DNA of 64,000 nt from JAUILA01 sp050289805 (GTDB lineage Bacteria; Bacteroidota; Bacteroidia; Cytophagales; Cyclobacteriaceae), in assembly GCA_050289805.1 (NCBI GenBank), contig JBNKGL010000003.1:259374-323373 (forward strand), read 5' to 3'. Position numbers and translations under genes: made by a program. The first letter of the stretch is position 1. Each line of letters opens with the position of its first letter. A model generated the notes under the pieces. It ran no database searches, was not told where the DNA came from, and saw nothing but the letters and a program-made list of their open reading frames with translations. Below, piece by piece: positions 34,988 through 43,139 of the stretch.

Positions 34988-35423
34988 AACCTGGAATTAT
35001 TTCCTGGCCAAAGGTATAGATCAGCGTTGTAAATATGACCGACCAAAACAGGGCACTTATAAACATCGAAATGAAAACCTTGTTCCGGGGGGCCCCCATG
35101 CTTGCCATTAGCAGCGTGCCTCCAATTGGAGTAAAGATCAGCGGAGTAAGAAAAGCAACTCCCCTAAGACCGTATTTTTTCCATACCATGACGAACCGTC
35201 GATTTCTTCGCGTGAATTTTTTACGCCTGGCAAACAGCCTGTCAATCACATGTTTTTTTAATGAACTACCCAGAAAAGTAAATAAAAAAACACTACTCAT
35301 CGTTCCGGTAACAGTGATGGATATGGTTATCAGAAAATGAAAGCCTGCCGCATAACCTCCAAGGGGGCCAGCGATAAATTTGAACATTGTCAGCAGGTAT
35401 ATGGAAATTATTTTCCAGGTCAC
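34938..35423 (-). CDS. Small integral membrane protein
   Basis: A 161-residue protein with about four hydrophobic segments. A conserved-looking basic cytoplasmic loop (LFARRKKFTRRNRRF) is followed by KYGLRGVAFLTPLIFTPIGGTLLMASMG, which recalls small multidrug-export or DedA-like families, but I cannot assign it firmly. It lies 8 nt downstream of the Na/Ca exchanger gene, so it is the last gene of a upp-exchanger-this unit. Convergent overlap with sdaAA is 50 nt. Confidence 0.7.
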   Translation of the reverse strand: MTWKIISIYLLTMFKFIAGPLGGYAAGFHFLITISITVTGTMSSVFLFTFLGSSLKKHVIDRLFARRKKFTRRNRRFVMVWKKYGLRGVAFLTPLIFTPIGGTLLMASMGAPRNKVFISMFISALFWSVIFTTLIYTFGQEIIPGFMRPADLRQAISLSAV

Positions 35424-35431
35424 GAATTCTT

Positions 35432-36382
35432 CTATGTTATTACGGTGTATGTATAATATACGTACAGTAACAACAAAATTGCTCCTGAAATTCGGCCAAT
35501 CACTCTTTTATAAAGCATCATGGGTAAAATAATGATGGTCACAAGTATCATGGCAAGCAAATCATACTGAATAATCTCTGAACTCACCTGAATCGGCGTG
35601 ATAATACTCGTAATCCCCAGAATTGATAAAATATTAAAGATGTTGGAACCCATGAGATTACCCACTGCAAGGTCAGTTTCACCCTTCACAGCGGCGACAA
35701 TCGCAGTAACCAATTCAGGCAAACTCGTTCCAAGTGCGAGTACGGTAATGCCGATGACCCGTTCACTAACTCCCAGCAGCATGGCCAGGTCTCTTGCTCC
35801 GCCAACGAACCAGTCGGAACCATAATACAAACCCACACAACCGATCAGGATATAAAGTATATCGCGGACTACATTTTCCGAGCCTTTAGGTATATCATAG
35901 TTGGCATCCGCCAGAATCTGCGCCTTCGTTTCACGGCGCGATTTCATGATAATAAAAAGCGTATAGCTGATAAGAATGACCAGGAATAAAAGGCCGGTCC
36001 AAACGTTCAATAATGGACTGGATTTCAACAGGAAGTACAGCAAAAGGCTGCTTCCAATCGCCACCGGCCAGTCAATTTTTATACTATTGGCATTCACACT
36101 AATCGGACCAATCAGGGCTGTTACTCCCATCACGAGTGCCAGGTTACAAATATTTGACCCTACCACATTTCCCATGGTCATATCGGGGCTTCCTGAGAGC
36201 GCAGCTTTCACACTGATCAGCAACTCAGGGGCCGACGTACCAAACGCCACAATTGTAAGCCCAACCACGAGTGGTGAAATCTTTGCCTTCAGGGCAATAC
36301 TGGACGATCCACGCACGAGCAATTCCCCTCCCAAAATGAGGATGATCAAACCTACGATCAAAATAGCTATCTGTGAAAACAT
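35432..36382 (-). CDS. Calcium/sodium antiporter (CaCA family, YrbG-like)
   Basis: A 316-residue inner-membrane antiporter with about ten hydrophobic segments. It has the two inverted alpha-repeats: GTSAPELLISVKAALSG with GSNICNLALV in the first half, and GTSLPELVTAIVAAVKG with GSNIFNILSI in the second. The conserved acidic residues and Asn in these repeats bind the cations. The gene begins 3 nt after the upp stop codon, so they share a transcript. Confidence 0.92.
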   Translation of the reverse strand: MFSQIAILIVGLIILILGGELLVRGSSSIALKAKISPLVVGLTIVAFGTSAPELLISVKAALSGSPDMTMGNVVGSNICNLALVMGVTALIGPISVNANSIKIDWPVAIGSSLLLYFLLKSSPLLNVWTGLLFLVILISYTLFIIMKSRRETKAQILADANYDIPKGSENVVRDILYILIGCVGLYYGSDWFVGGARDLAMLLGVSERVIGITVLALGTSLPELVTAIVAAVKGETDLAVGNLMGSNIFNILSILGITSIITPIQVSSEIIQYDLLAMILVTIIILPMMLYKRVIGRISGAILLLLYVYYTYTVIT

Positions 36383-36385
36383 ACT

Positions 36386-37033
36386 TTATATCTTGGGTCC
36401 ATAAGAAAGGTCACCAGCATCTCCGAGTCCGGGCACAATATACGCCGAAGCATTGAGCTTTTCATCGAGTGAGCCAGTCCATATCTCATACGGTACGTTA
36501 ATTTTTTCACGAATGAAGTTTACCCCCTCCGGTGCCGCAACAGCAGAAATAAAAAATATTTTACGGGGCATTCCACTTTCATGGATTAAATGGGCTGCAT
36601 CAATCATGGAATGTCCTGTTGCCAGCATTGGATCAATCAGGAAAACCGTTTTTCCCTTCGTTTCGGGCAGTGCCTTATAATTCATTTCAATACCCGTCGA
36701 CGTCCCTTCAGATTCCAGCCGGTATGCCCCGATAAAACCTACTGTGGCTTCATCGAAAATCTCCTGAAAACCTTCGAGAAAAGGGCTTCCTGCACGTAAA
36801 ATTGTTACAAGAACAAGGTCCTCGGCCAGGACCTCCATCAACTTACTTCCTAATGGCGTTTCCACCGATACCTGCCGATACGACAATTTCTCTGAAATTT
36901 TCAAAGCCATCGCAATACCCAACCTTTTCATATTATTTCTGAAACGCCCTTTATGCTTTTGAATATCTTTGTGGCGCATTTCAAAAAGAAATTGATTTGC
37001 TGCAGAACTGTTTTCAGTTAAAATTGTGAGCAT
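36386..37033 (-). CDS. upp: Uracil phosphoribosyltransferase
   Basis: A 215-residue salvage enzyme making UMP from uracil and PRPP. The PRPP loop FLIDPMLATGHSMIDA and the uracil-binding C-terminus PGLGDAGDLSYGPKI are present. LVTILRAGSPFLEG is another landmark. It is first in a leftward group with a Na/Ca exchanger and a small membrane protein. The start is divergent from the peptidase gene, 78 nt away. Confidence 0.95.
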   Translation of the reverse strand: MLTILTENSSAANQFLFEMRHKDIQKHKGRFRNNMKRLGIAMALKISEKLSYRQVSVETPLGSKLMEVLAEDLVLVTILRAGSPFLEGFQEIFDEATVGFIGAYRLESEGTSTGIEMNYKALPETKGKTVFLIDPMLATGHSMIDAAHLIHESGMPRKIFFISAVAAPEGVNFIREKINVPYEIWTGSLDEKLNASAYIVPGLGDAGDLSYGPKI

Positions 37034-37111
37034 GTAAAAAAATGCCGTTACCCGGTAAAGTGTAAAATTTCCGTGGTAAAGATATAAAAATAAGTATTTG
37101 ATAAAACAGGG

Positions 37112-38047
37112 ATGACAATATATAAGTATAAAGACACCGGATTACTCAAGTCACTTTGCTCCGTTCACGCCCCATCAGGCGAAGAATCTGCTATGAAGGA
37201 TTTTCTGCTGGAGTATATTTCAAATCATCAGAAGAAATGGAAAACCCGTCCTGAAATTATTCATGGGGACGATCTGCATGATTGCATTATTCTCCGTTTC
37301 GGAAAACCGCGTACAGCAATTTTTGCTCACATGGACAGCGTTGGATTTACAGTTCGCTATCATGATCAGCTTGTGGCTGTAGGAGGGCCGGATACCGACG
37401 CTCCCCACATCCTGGCCGGCCAAGATTCACTGGGACCGATTGAATGTTCACTTCGAACGACAAGTGAAGGACATCTGTATTACGACTTTCCAAGAGCTAT
37501 TGACACCGGTACTTCTCTGGTTTTCAAATGCAATTTCCGGTCAACGAAGGATTACATAACCAGTTGCTATCTTGATAACCGGCTTGGTATATTCAATGCG
37601 TTAAAAGTTGCTGAAACCCTCGAAGACGGTCTGATCATTTTCAGTTCCTATGAAGAACACGGGGGTGGATCTGTTCCATTTCTAGCCAAAAAGATGGTTG
37701 AAGAATATAATGTGAGGCAAGCATTGATATCGGATATCACATGGATCACAGACGGCGTGGTTCCCGGCAAAGGGGTGGCAATTTCATTGCGGGATAGAAA
37801 CATTCCAAGAAAATCCTATCTCAATAAGATTCTAACGCTGGCAAATTCATCAAAAATACCATATCAGCTTGAGGTGGAAGGAGCTGGTTCTTCCGATGGT
37901 CGTGAATTACAGCAGTCCCCCTACGCGATTGACTGGTGCTTTATCGGTGCCGCTGAGCAAAATGTTCACTCGCCTGATGAAAAAGTCCATCGAAGAGATA
38001 TTGATTCCATGATTGATATGTACCGGTATCTCATGGTACATCTTTGA
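37112..38047 (+). CDS. M42/M20-like zinc aminopeptidase
   Basis: A 311-residue cytoplasmic dizinc peptidase. Candidate ligands appear in the expected order: His in FAHMDSVGF, bridging Asp in SCYLDNRLGI, catalytic Glu pair in SSYEEHGGGS, Asp in ISDITW, and C-terminal His in QNVHSPDEKVH. A large insert between the first His and Asp corresponds to the lid domain of M42 enzymes. It is somewhat shorter than classical M42 peptidases (about 350 residues). Substrate unknown; peptide turnover is likely. Confidence 0.85.
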   Translation: MTIYKYKDTGLLKSLCSVHAPSGEESAMKDFLLEYISNHQKKWKTRPEIIHGDDLHDCIILRFGKPRTAIFAHMDSVGFTVRYHDQLVAVGGPDTDAPHILAGQDSLGPIECSLRTTSEGHLYYDFPRAIDTGTSLVFKCNFRSTKDYITSCYLDNRLGIFNALKVAETLEDGLIIFSSYEEHGGGSVPFLAKKMVEEYNVRQALISDITWITDGVVPGKGVAISLRDRNIPRKSYLNKILTLANSSKIPYQLEVEGAGSSDGRELQQSPYAIDWCFIGAAEQNVHSPDEKVHRRDIDSMIDMYRYLMVHL

Positions 38048-38077
38048 ACGGTCAATCGAAGATAATTTCTATATTTG
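38043..38077 (+). promoter_or_regulatory. Promoter for the hpt-adk-obgE run
   Basis: TTTG (38043-38046, overlapping the peptidase stop codon), 23 nt, then TATATTTG (38070-38077), fitting the Bacteroidota consensus with a rather long spacer. It lies 31 nt before the hpt ATG at 38109 and inside any longer reading of that gene. Confidence 0.5.
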
Positions 38078-38108
38078 TGTCCTTGTTAAGTGGCTTTGTC
38101 TGACCGGA

Positions 38109-38633
38109 ATGATCATAAAAGATAAAAAATTTGTAAAGCTTATTGAATTCGAGCAGATAAGCCAGAGTATACGTCGCCTGGCCAGGAAGATTAACAAGGA
38201 TTATAAGGACCGTAATCCGCTCTTCATTGTGGTTCTGAACGGGGCATTTATGTTCGCAGCAGACCTGATGAAAGAGGTTCGATCGGATGTGAGAATTACA
38301 TTCATCAAATTATCATCCTACGAAGCCATGGAAAATACAGGGAACATCAAGCAACTGATAGGGTTGAATGAAAATATTTTTCAGCAGGATGTCGTGATTG
38401 TCGAGGATATTATCGACAGCGGACAAACCGCCAGAAAGATCACAGATGAATTACAAACATTGGGCGCAAAATCGGTGAGCATCGTCTCCTTACTTCGAAA
38501 AAATAAGGAAATACATACCGACTTGCCCGTGGATTATGTGGGATTTGATATTGAGGACAAATTCGTAATCGGTTATGGCCTGGACTATGACGGTCTTGGC
38601 AGAAACCTTAAACATATTTATGCTCTGAAATGA
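38109..38633 (+). CDS. hpt: Hypoxanthine phosphoribosyltransferase
   Basis: A 174-residue purine salvage enzyme forming IMP (or GMP) from the base and PRPP. The PRPP loop VVIVEDIIDSGQTA, NGAFMFAADL and the C-terminal VGYGLDYDG motif are visible. The start MIIKDKKFV at 38109 follows a promoter-like site; the upstream in-frame extension has no family similarity. It starts the hpt-adk-obgE run. Confidence 0.95.
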   Translation: MIIKDKKFVKLIEFEQISQSIRRLARKINKDYKDRNPLFIVVLNGAFMFAADLMKEVRSDVRITFIKLSSYEAMENTGNIKQLIGLNENIFQQDVVIVEDIIDSGQTARKITDELQTLGAKSVSIVSLLRKNKEIHTDLPVDYVGFDIEDKFVIGYGLDYDGLGRNLKHIYALK

Positions 38634-38657
38634 GCTCCATTGCGTAAAAAAGTTAGC

Positions 38658-39233
38658 ATGTTAAACATTGTACTATTTGGCCCTCCGGGTGCGGGAAAAG
38701 GCACTCAAAGCGAAAAGCTGATCGATAAATACAACCTTACACACATTTCGACCGGTGATTTATTCAGAAAGCATCTCAGCGAAGGCACCGAGCTCGGAAA
38801 ACTCGCTCAAAAATACATGGATGATGGTTTTCTGGTGCCGGACGAAGTCGTTATCGGGATGGTGGAAGATCGTATTAAGCAGGATGATGTGATCAATGGC
38901 ATTATTTTCGATGGTTTCCCTCGTACAGTGAAGCAGGCTGAAGCACTGGATAATCTGCTTCAGGAAAACGGGGAACATATATCCGGAATGATCTCATTGG
39001 AAGTGCCCCATGATGAACTGAAAAAACGCCTGCATGAACGGGGGAAAATCTCCGGAAGGGTTGATGATCAGAATGAGGAAAAAATCAATAACCGTATTCA
39101 GGTTTATCTGAAAGAGACGCTGCCTGTTTCAGAATTTTACCAGAATCAAAATAAATTTTATTCTGTAAACGGAGTAGGAACGATTGATTCAATCTTTAAT
39201 TCGCTCGTGGATACGATCGAAAAACTCTCCTGA
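38658..39233 (+). CDS. adk: Adenylate kinase
   Basis: A 191-residue enzyme interconverting 2 ADP with ATP and AMP. The P-loop GPPGAGKGTQ, the AMP-binding THISTGDLFR, DGFPRTVKQAE and the short lid with RGKISGRVDD are present. It is the short-lid type without zinc cysteines. The ATG at 38658 gives the standard N-terminus; a TTG at 38640 is also in frame. obgE follows after 2 nt. Confidence 0.97.
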   Translation: MLNIVLFGPPGAGKGTQSEKLIDKYNLTHISTGDLFRKHLSEGTELGKLAQKYMDDGFLVPDEVVIGMVEDRIKQDDVINGIIFDGFPRTVKQAEALDNLLQENGEHISGMISLEVPHDELKKRLHERGKISGRVDDQNEEKINNRIQVYLKETLPVSEFYQNQNKFYSVNGVGTIDSIFNSLVDTIEKLS

Positions 39234-39235
39234 CC

Positions 39236-40231
39236 TTGGCGTCTTCCAATTTTATCGACTATATCAAATTCTGCGCGCGCTCAGGCGCCGGAGGGGCGGG
39301 ATCTGCACATTTCCGGCGTGAAAAACATGTACCCAAGGGTGGTCCTGACGGGGGTAACGGAGGCCGTGGCGGCCATATTATCCTTCGCGGTAATTCACAG
39401 CTCTGGACCTTATTACACCTGAAATATCAGAAGCATGTAATTGCCGGCAATGGCAACCCGGGAGAAGGTGGAAAACGCACGGGAGCCGATGGTGAAGATA
39501 TAGTTCTTGAAGTTCCCTTGGGAACGGTTGCCAGGGAAGCTGAAAGCGGCAGGAAGCTATTTGAAATAACAGAAGACGGGGAAGAACGTGTTTTGCTTGA
39601 AGGTGGTCGCGGGGGACTGGGAAATGACAATTTTAAGACTCCTACCAACCAGGCACCCCGTTACGCACAGCCCGGGGAGCCAGGCCAGGAAGTATGGATG
39701 ATCCTTGAACTTAAACTACTGGCTGATGTAGGTCTCGTTGGTTTTCCAAATGCAGGTAAATCTACCCTGCTGTCGGTATTGTCTGCAGCCAAACCTGAAA
39801 TTGCCGATTATCCTTTTACGACATTAACGCCAAACCTTGGCGTGGTCGCCTACCGCAACCATCGCTCGTTCGTCATGGCGGATATCCCGGGGATTATCGA
39901 AGGTGCTGCTGAAGGAAAAGGCCTTGGGACAAGATTTCTGAGGCACATCGAGCGAAATTCGGTTCTTTTATTTATGATTCCATCTGATGCGCATAATATC
40001 GGTGAGGAATATACTATCCTGCTCAATGAGTTAAAAAAACATAATCCCGAATTGCTGGATAAAAAACGGTTGCTCGCAATATCGAAATCAGATTTACTGG
40101 ACCAGGAACTCATGGATGAAATGAGCAAGGAGCTACCGTCTGAAATTAAATCTGTCTTCATTTCTGCCGTTACTCAATTCGGTCTGACGGAACTTAAGGA
40201 TGAACTCTGGAAGATGCTCCAGGACAAATAA
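39236..40231 (+). CDS. obgE: GTPase ObgE/CgtA
   Basis: A 331-residue ribosome-associated GTPase. The glycine-rich Obg fold (GGPDGGNGGRGGHI) occupies residues 1-158. The G domain follows with G1 GFPNAGKSTLLS, switch PFTTLTPNLG, G3 DIPGIIEGA and G4-like ISKSDLLD. The start is TTG, 2 nt after the adk stop; no ATG occurs in frame before well inside the conserved Obg fold, so the TTG is probably real. It is translationally close-coupled to adk. A regulatory dyad for grpE starts at the base after its stop codon. Confidence 0.96.
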   Translation: MASSNFIDYIKFCARSGAGGAGSAHFRREKHVPKGGPDGGNGGRGGHIILRGNSQLWTLLHLKYQKHVIAGNGNPGEGGKRTGADGEDIVLEVPLGTVAREAESGRKLFEITEDGEERVLLEGGRGGLGNDNFKTPTNQAPRYAQPGEPGQEVWMILELKLLADVGLVGFPNAGKSTLLSVLSAAKPEIADYPFTTLTPNLGVVAYRNHRSFVMADIPGIIEGAAEGKGLGTRFLRHIERNSVLLFMIPSDAHNIGEEYTILLNELKKHNPELLDKKRLLAISKSDLLDQELMDEMSKELPSEIKSVFISAVTQFGLTELKDELWKMLQDK

Positions 40232-40271
40232 TGTCAATTTGACAGCATTAGCTGTTTGGCAACATAATTGT
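40232..40271 (+). promoter_or_regulatory. Composite control site before grpE-dnaJ
   Basis: A 13-bp dyad TGTCAATTTGACA (40232-40244), then 12 nt, then TGGCAA-CATAA-TTGT (40257-40271). The GG-to-GT spacing equals that of sigma-54 promoters (TGGCAC-N5-TTGC), but the -12 element has GT where GC is expected. Exactly the same arrangement stands before dnaK at 51987. No TAnnTTTG box is seen here. Confidence 0.55.
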
Positions 40272-40310
40272 AAAATTATTCTGAATATCATATAGAACCC
40301 ATTTTTGGCC

Positions 40311-40895
40311 ATGAAAAAGGAGAATAAGGAAAATCTGTCAAAAGATTCGATGAATGACGTTGAAAATATGACAGATGAAAATATAAATGAAACGGAAGCC
40401 GTGAACGAGAACGCAGGTGATACCTCAATGGAGGAAAATATTGAAGCGATAAATAAAATGGAGGCTGAACTGGCAGAAAGCAAGGACAAATACCTGCGCC
40501 TTTATTCAGAATTTGAAAATTTCCGGCGCAGAACAGCGCGTGAAAAGCTTGAATTGATTGATACGGCTGCAGAAGGACTGATGACTGCGCTTCTGCCTGT
40601 ACTGGATGATTTTGAACGGGCACTTAAGCTGTCCAATGATGAGACAGACGAACAATCCATTCGAGAAGGAATGGACCTGATCTATCAGAAATTATATAAA
40701 ACACTAGAGCAAAAGGGCCTTAAAAACATGAACAGCCAGGTCGGGGATGCATTTGACCCGGATTTTCAGGAGGCGATCACACAGATACCTGCACCTGAGG
40801 ATAAGCTGAAAGGTAAAATTGTTGATGTTATTGAAAAAGGATATCTGTTGAAAGATAAAGTTATCCGGTACGCTAAAGTTGTCACTGGAAGTTAA
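40311..40895 (+). CDS. grpE: Nucleotide exchange factor GrpE
   Basis: A 194-residue cochaperone that releases ADP from DnaK. It has an acidic disordered N-terminus (residues 1-45), a long dimerising helix containing KDKYLRLYSEFENFRRRTARE, and the C-terminal beta domain (AFDPDFQEAI, GYLLKDKVIRYAKVVTG). The ATG at 40311 was chosen; a TTG lies two codons upstream. It is 6 nt upstream of dnaJ and preceded by the same composite site as dnaK. Confidence 0.96.
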   Translation: MKKENKENLSKDSMNDVENMTDENINETEAVNENAGDTSMEENIEAINKMEAELAESKDKYLRLYSEFENFRRRTAREKLELIDTAAEGLMTALLPVLDDFERALKLSNDETDEQSIREGMDLIYQKLYKTLEQKGLKNMNSQVGDAFDPDFQEAITQIPAPEDKLKGKIVDVIEKGYLLKDKVIRYAKVVTGS

Positions 40896-40901
40896 AAAAT
40901 T

Positions 40902-42011
40902 ATGTCAAAAAGAGACTTTTACGAAATATTAGGTGTTGATAAATCCGCTACTCCCGAGGAGATTAAAAAGGCCTACCGGAAGGTAGCGATCAAATATCAT
41001 CCCGATAAAAATCCGGATAATCCGGAGGCTGAAGATAAATTCAAGGAAGCAGCTGAAGCCTATGAGGTACTCAGTAATCCGGAGAAGCGTGAACGCTATA
41101 ACAGGTTCGGTCATGCAGGCATGAACGGCGGCGGATTCAGTGGCGGCGGAATGAATATGGAGGACATCTTCTCCCAGTTTGGTGATATCTTTGGTGGAGG
41201 AAGTCCGTTTGACAGCTTTTTTGGCGGTGGCGGAACCCGGCGAAGACAAAGAAAAGGTTCCAACCTCAGGATCAAACTCAAACTGAACCTGGAGGAAATT
41301 GCCCATGGCGTTGAAAAGAAAATCAAGGTGAACCGCATGGTGAAAGCCGATGGCGTAACCTTCAAAACCTGTTCAACATGCCAGGGCAGCGGTCAGGTAC
41401 GGAAAGCTGTAAACACCATGCTCGGTCAAATGGTATCTACCAGTACCTGTCCCACATGTAATGGAAGCGGGCAGCTGATTGATCACAGACCACCCGGCGT
41501 AGACAGTTCGGGACTCGTTCCTAAGGAAGAGGTCATTTCAATTAAAATCCCTGCCGGTGTGAGCGACGGTATGCAGCTCTCCATGTCTGGCAAGGGTAAT
41601 GAAGCACCTGGCGGAGGACCCGCAGGAGATTTACTGATCCTTGTAGAAGAACATCATGAAGGACCACTGAAGCGCGAAGGCAATAACGTTGTATTTGATC
41701 TTTACATCAGCTTTATTGATGCTGCCCTGGGAACATCGGTTGAAGTTCCCACCATCAGCGGAAAAGTACGGATTAAGATTGATGCCGGAACTCAAAGTGG
41801 TAAAATTTTACGTCTCCGCGGAAAGGGTATAGAAGATCTCAACGGTTACGGCAAAGGAGATGAGCTTATCCATGTGAATGTATGGACGCCTAAACACCTG
41901 AGCTCCGAAGAAAAATCCATGCTGGAAAAATTACGCAGTTCATCTAATTTCGAACCTAAACCTGGCAGAAATGAAAAGGGATTTTTCGAAAAAATGCGTG
42001 AATTCTTTTAA
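40902..42011 (+). CDS. dnaJ: Chaperone DnaJ with half a zinc-binding domain
   Basis: A 369-residue Hsp40. It has a J domain (residues 1-68) with the HPD motif, a Gly/Phe region (about 72-115), a zinc region, and C-terminal substrate-binding domains. Classical type I DnaJ has four CxxCxGxG repeats; only two are present here: CSTCQGSG near residue 156 and CPTCNGSG near 182. These correspond to repeats 2 and 3, which form zinc centre II; the repeats for centre I are gone without a frameshift. This form occurs in some Bacteroidota as far as I recall. It stimulates DnaK ATPase and delivers substrates. In an operon with grpE. Confidence 0.95.
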   Translation: MSKRDFYEILGVDKSATPEEIKKAYRKVAIKYHPDKNPDNPEAEDKFKEAAEAYEVLSNPEKRERYNRFGHAGMNGGGFSGGGMNMEDIFSQFGDIFGGGSPFDSFFGGGGTRRRQRKGSNLRIKLKLNLEEIAHGVEKKIKVNRMVKADGVTFKTCSTCQGSGQVRKAVNTMLGQMVSTSTCPTCNGSGQLIDHRPPGVDSSGLVPKEEVISIKIPAGVSDGMQLSMSGKGNEAPGGGPAGDLLILVEEHHEGPLKREGNNVVFDLYISFIDAALGTSVEVPTISGKVRIKIDAGTQSGKILRLRGKGIEDLNGYGKGDELIHVNVWTPKHLSSEEKSMLEKLRSSSNFEPKPGRNEKGFFEKMREFF

Positions 42012-42032
42012 TTAAAATACAGAATAAGAAAA

Positions 42033-42078
42033 GTGGGGTTGTACCAGTGTGTTTTTTTTACACATTGTGCAACCCCAC
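42033..42078. repeat. Long hairpin after dnaJ with T8 loop
   Basis: GTGGGGTTG (42033-42041) pairs perfectly with CAACCCCAC (42070-42078). Pairing extends inward through three more positions and then GTGT/ACAC, around a loop of eight T. There is no T-run after the stem, so it is not a classical intrinsic terminator, although it lies 22 nt after the dnaJ stop. The next gene starts 27 nt downstream. It may be a processing or stabilising element. Confidence 0.6.
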
Positions 42079-42104
42079 GTGCATTACTTCCGTATTAAAC
42101 CATC

Positions 42105-43001
42105 ATGCAGCGTAACGTTTTTTCGTTTTTGGTAGTCGGACTGTTACTTGGTATCACTCATGGAAATGCCCAGGTAAAAAAGCAGTTCTCGGTAGAAGGG
42201 GATAATAAGGTAGAGCAAATCAACCTGAGATTTTCAGTCAACAGTGGAATTTGCTCCATTAAGGCCGGTGATGGCGATGAAGCCGTCACGGTTTACAGTA
42301 ATCAGGATTACGACAATTACAATCACTCTTTCAATAAATCCATCAATGGCAAAGTTGCCATGATCGATCTTTCCCTGGAAGACAAGGTTAATCCGGGATT
42401 GAGTCAATCAATCAGTCGCAGTGTCTTTGGGTCTAAAAAAGATATTGAATCTAATCTGTGGCGGGTTTACCTGAACAGAAACAAAGTATACTCGCTGGAT
42501 CTGGTGTATGGCATTGGACAAGCAGATATTGATCTCGCCGGTGTTGCTGTCAAGAATTTGAAAGTACAAACCGGTAGCGCAAATATCAATGTAGGATACT
42601 TTTCAGACATTGAAAATACCGTGAAAATGGATTCTTTTTGCGTGAAAGTTGACATGGGAACCATCGCTGTCAAACACCTGAATCATGCGAAAAGCAAGTT
42701 TGTCAAGGCCGACGTAGGATTTGGAGATCTGCTCCTCGACATGTCGGGTAAAAATCTCACCTCAAGCACTGTTCATGGAAGTGTTGGTGCCGGGAACCTG
42801 TTTATTCTGCTGCCCAGCGAACAAACGCCCATGATTGTAAAAGTGCATGATTCGTGGCTTTGCCAGGTCAAGCTGAGTAAGAGTTTCCGCCCATATGGTA
42901 AAAATACATTCGTCAATGAGGCCTTCAGTGAAGATGCCGAAAATCTTGTATCCTTTTTCCTGGATGTGAGTATGGGTAATATCGTATTCAAGGAACGTTA
43001 A
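42105..43001 (+). CDS. Secreted adhesin-like beta-solenoid protein
   Basis: A 298-residue protein with a signal peptide (cleavage near GNAQ, residue 23). The rest is repetitive beta structure of the type seen in DUF4097/DUF2807-like putative adhesins: short alternating hydrophobic strands with Gly and Asn/Asp turns (SANINVGYF, GTIAVKHL, VGFGDLLLDMSG, SVGAGNLFILLPS). Probably periplasmic or surface-located. It stands alone between the dnaJ hairpin and the ABC transporter. Function not assigned. Confidence 0.75.
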   Translation: MQRNVFSFLVVGLLLGITHGNAQVKKQFSVEGDNKVEQINLRFSVNSGICSIKAGDGDEAVTVYSNQDYDNYNHSFNKSINGKVAMIDLSLEDKVNPGLSQSISRSVFGSKKDIESNLWRVYLNRNKVYSLDLVYGIGQADIDLAGVAVKNLKVQTGSANINVGYFSDIENTVKMDSFCVKVDMGTIAVKHLNHAKSKFVKADVGFGDLLLDMSGKNLTSSTVHGSVGAGNLFILLPSEQTPMIVKVHDSWLCQVKLSKSFRPYGKNTFVNEAFSEDAENLVSFFLDVSMGNIVFKER

Positions 43002-43101
43002 CCAACGTTCTCATTTTCAATTGGTTCCTTTTGCGCTCAGCGTCAAAATAAACCGTTGGCCGTAGTTCTTAAAATTTTATTTGTATTCATTGTAATTTCA
43101 T

Positions 43102-43133
43102 GGTTGGTTCTAACACTAACAGAACAAACAACC
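43102..43133 (+). promoter_or_regulatory. Hairpin just before the ABC ATPase start
   Basis: GGTTG-GTTCT pairs with AGAAC-(AAA)-CAACC: ten base pairs with a 3-nt bulge and a 9-nt loop, ending 6 nt before the ATG at 43140. As RNA it would lie close to the ribosome-binding region and could limit translation. Confidence 0.4.
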
Positions 43134-43139
43134 TAAACA

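Noticed and set aside
43002..43139. Sigma-54-like site before the ABC exporter (TTGGCCG at about 43055)
   Set aside because: The downstream half does not match TTGC or TTGT at the required spacing, and there is no accompanying dyad like those at grpE and dnaK.
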